Of a stretch of 26,946 bases of DNA, positions 25,195 to 26,946 are shown piece by piece. The stretch is from Oscillospiraceae bacterium (lineage in GTDB: Bacteria; Bacillota_A; Clostridia; Oscillospirales; CAG-272). Location: positions 1 through 26,946 of the forward strand of contig SVSF01000014.1 in the NCBI GenBank assembly GCA_015064425.1. The letters are read 5' to 3'. The translations under genes were made by a program, and so were the position numbers. The notes beneath the pieces are model-generated. The model worked only from the letters and a program-made list of their open reading frames with translations. It made no database searches and was not told the DNA's origin. The stretch's first letter is position 1. The number at the start of each line of letters is the position of its first letter.

Positions 25195-26946
25195 TTACTG
25201 ACGTACTATCTTATCTTCCGTATATTCACCGGAATAGTCGATGATGTAGTAGTCAAGGCCGTATTCTTCTCTCTTACGTGACAACTCTTTATTCATTGTG
25301 TTTACTCTGTCAAGCAAGGAGATGCCGGCATCGGCACCGTTGTTATATACGTCGTAGAATGCAAAGTTGATCTGTGAGTTAACAAGGTAAGCGCCTGGAT
25401 AAGCAGAAATACCTACGAGGTCATTAAGAGTTACCTCAAATACTTCAAGTTCCTTATCAGTCCAAGGCTGTTCAAGAAGTACCTGGCGGTTAGCTGTACT
25501 TACCTTTGTGGTAGTTGCGTTACCGGTTACGGAAATAGCTTCTCTTGTAAGTACTGACTGGCCTTCATAGCCTGCGTACCACTTAAGATATTCCCAAGCT
25601 GCATTTACGTCATCGCATCCGTCAGGAATTACGATAGCGTTGGTAACTGAAACTACGTTCTTACGGTTAATGGAACCGTCATCCATTCTTGTTCCGAAAA
25701 TAGGAGCCATACCCCAAAGTCCACGCACTTCGGCAAATCCCATAAGAGTGTTATATGTAGAGAACAAGTCACCTACAAGGATCGGGATTTCACCGAGACG
25801 GAAACGGGTAATATCAAACGTGGGCTGAGTTCCATACTTTGTAAAGAAGTCACACCACTTTTCGAAAGCAGCAAGAACCTCTATTGATTCAACGCCGACT
25901 CTCATACCGTCGTCCGCATAAACCTTACCGCCGGACTGCTCTATAAGAATGTAGGGGTTAGCAAGGTTGTTCGCTGTCGTGGAGCTTACAACCGTTGTTG
26001 CACCTGCAGTAGCTGTAGAGGTCGTGGTTACTGTTGCGCTGAGGTAGTAGGTAAGACCGAGCTCCATATTCTGGTTCTGGAGAAGAGGAAGTATATCGAT
26101 TACTTCGTCCCATGTCTGAGGAACCTCAAGGTTGAGCTGCTTAAGGATATCAGCTCTGTAGAATACTGCATTATAAGACTGAGCAACGGGAAGTCCGTAT
26201 ACTTTGCCGTCTACTCTAATGTCTTCGAGAAGTGCATCGTCAAATTCTTCCTTTATCTTATCGTATCCTTCAAGGACTGCTACGTCTTCAACACCGCCTC
26301 TGAGGCCCCAGCTTACTGCTGTGGAAGCATCCATAAACGCGATATCGGGACCGATACCTGCAAGGATCGCCTCGGTAAGACCTGCTGAAACAACCTCGAT
26401 GTTAACGCCGATGTTGCTGTCCGGTGTGAAGTACTTGTCGGTGTATTCTCTGAGAATAAGCATCGTTTCTCTTGTAGCGGTCGTACTTACTGTAGACCAA
26501 AGAGTAACTGTACTGTCATATGTCTTGTTAGCATCGCCTTCAAAACCGATGGACGTATAGTCCATGAAGAAGCTTGCCACGAAAGCCTTACATTCAAACC
26601 AGAACTGTTCAAAAACGTTTGCTGTAGCTCTGGGGAGCTCATCCGCTGCGGGCTGAATAATTATCTTATCCAAAAGTACCTTCTGGTTCATACAAGAGTT
26701 TGCCCAGTCGTAAAGAGCAAGAACGTACTTTTTGTAAGTAATGAAGTTGGAGGCAATTTCGTACTCGTCTTTTGCCATTGTTTCGTAAAGCCAAGCAGCT
26801 GTCTGAAGTATAGCCGTAGGCTCACTGACTTCTCCGGTCATTTCTACAAATATGTCGGCGATCTCATAAAGTCTCTTTGAGGAGATTGCCATTGTATCTA
26901 TAACTTCGGGTATTACTCTTGCGAATCCGTAGTCACGGTTGGGGTC
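25195..26946 (-). CDS. extracellular solute-binding protein, family 1 (N-terminus outside window)
   Basis: The frame is open to the window edge (DPNRDYGFARVIPEVIDT precedes the ATG at 26892), so the start and any lipoprotein signal lie outside; 583 residues are visible. From visible residue about 145 the fold is a classical sugar-binding lobe pair: VTLWSTVSTTATRE, VNIEVVSAGLTEAILAGIGPDIAFMD, VDGKVYGLPVAQSYNAVFYRADIL and PQTWDEVIDIL, then the C-lobe with GEIPILVGDLFSTYNT and AAWEYLKWYAGYEGQ. The preceding 145 residues are helical (AWLYETMAKDEYEIASNFIT, YKKYVLALYDWANSCM) and not part of a normal binding protein. A Thr/Ala/Ser-rich insert (TTTSTATAGATTVVSSTT) interrupts the second lobe. It should deliver a carbohydrate to the permeases encoded after it. 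Confidence 0.9.
   Translation of the reverse strand, partial: DPNRDYGFARVIPEVIDTMAISSKRLYEIADIFVEMTGEVSEPTAILQTAAWLYETMAKDEYEIASNFITYKKYVLALYDWANSCMNQKVLLDKIIIQPAADELPRATANVFEQFWFECKAFVASFFMDYTSIGFEGDANKTYDSTVTLWSTVSTTATRETMLILREYTDKYFTPDSNIGVNIEVVSAGLTEAILAGIGPDIAFMDASTAVSWGLRGGVEDVAVLEGYDKIKEEFDDALLEDIRVDGKVYGLPVAQSYNAVFYRADILKQLNLEVPQTWDEVIDILPLLQNQNMELGLTYYLSATVTTTSTATAGATTVVSSTTANNLANPYILIEQSGGKVYADDGMRVGVESIEVLAAFEKWCDFFTKYGTQPTFDITRFRLGEIPILVGDLFSTYNTLMGFAEVRGLWGMAPIFGTRMDDGSINRKNVVSVTNAIVIPDGCDDVNAAWEYLKWYAGYEGQSVLTREAISVTGNATTTKVSTANRQVLLEQPWTDKELEVFEVTLNDLVGISAYPGAYLVNSQINFAFYDVYNNGADAGISLLDRVNTMNKELSRKREEYGLDYYIIDYSGEYTEDKIVRQ

Overview
The window looks like a chromosomal segment of an anaerobic, low-to-medium GC Gram-positive bacterium of the class Clostridia, probably a gut or rumen commensal from an endospore-forming lineage. 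This rests on sporulation and germination-type genes (SpoVAC, a SleC-like set), pyruvate formate-lyase with its activase behind a ZTP riboswitch, strong GGAGG Shine-Dalgarno sites, and several sigma-A promoters with exact 17-bp spacers. The taxonomic call is inference. I saw no rRNA, tRNA, CRISPR array, insertion sequence or phage gene, and no gene-free stretch over 300 bases.

Layout. (1) 1-1356, + strand: the C-terminal half of an MFS transporter, a small alpha/beta hydrolase and a terminator. (2) 1382-4065, - strand: a GH38 alpha-mannosidase broken by one frameshift, divergent from (3) 4230-7693, + strand: L-rhamnose mutarotase, then promoter, ZTP riboswitch with terminator, pflB, pflA and terminator. 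(4) 7697-10989, - strand (transcribed right to left): an rlmI-type rRNA methyltransferase, an EamA transporter, a DUF4830 lipid-free membrane-anchored protein whose Shine-Dalgarno lies inside a terminator-like hairpin, and an isolated spoVAC. (5) 11017-13416, - strand: three genes that together resemble a SleC-type spore cortex-lytic enzyme cut into pieces: prodomain, SpoIID-like catalytic part with three peptidoglycan-binding modules, and two more modules. (6) 13484-15774, + strand: M24 aminopeptidase, elongation factor P and a CD1247-like Asp/Cys-rich zinc-ribbon protein. (7) 15827 to beyond 26946, - strand: a tightly packed seven-gene operon.

The operon in (7) is the most interesting part. 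In transcription order it encodes a large extracellular solute-binding protein (start outside the window), a MalF/MalG-type permease pair, a signal peptide-NHL-TPR-Yip1 membrane protein, a 1074-residue secreted DUF5696 protein with a possible glycosidase-like barrel, and a second, divergent MalF/MalG-type permease pair. No ATPase and no regulator are present. My inference is a carbohydrate capture, surface processing and import system in which two permease pairs share a binding protein or serve two products, with the ATPase supplied in trans. The substrate cannot be read from the sequence.
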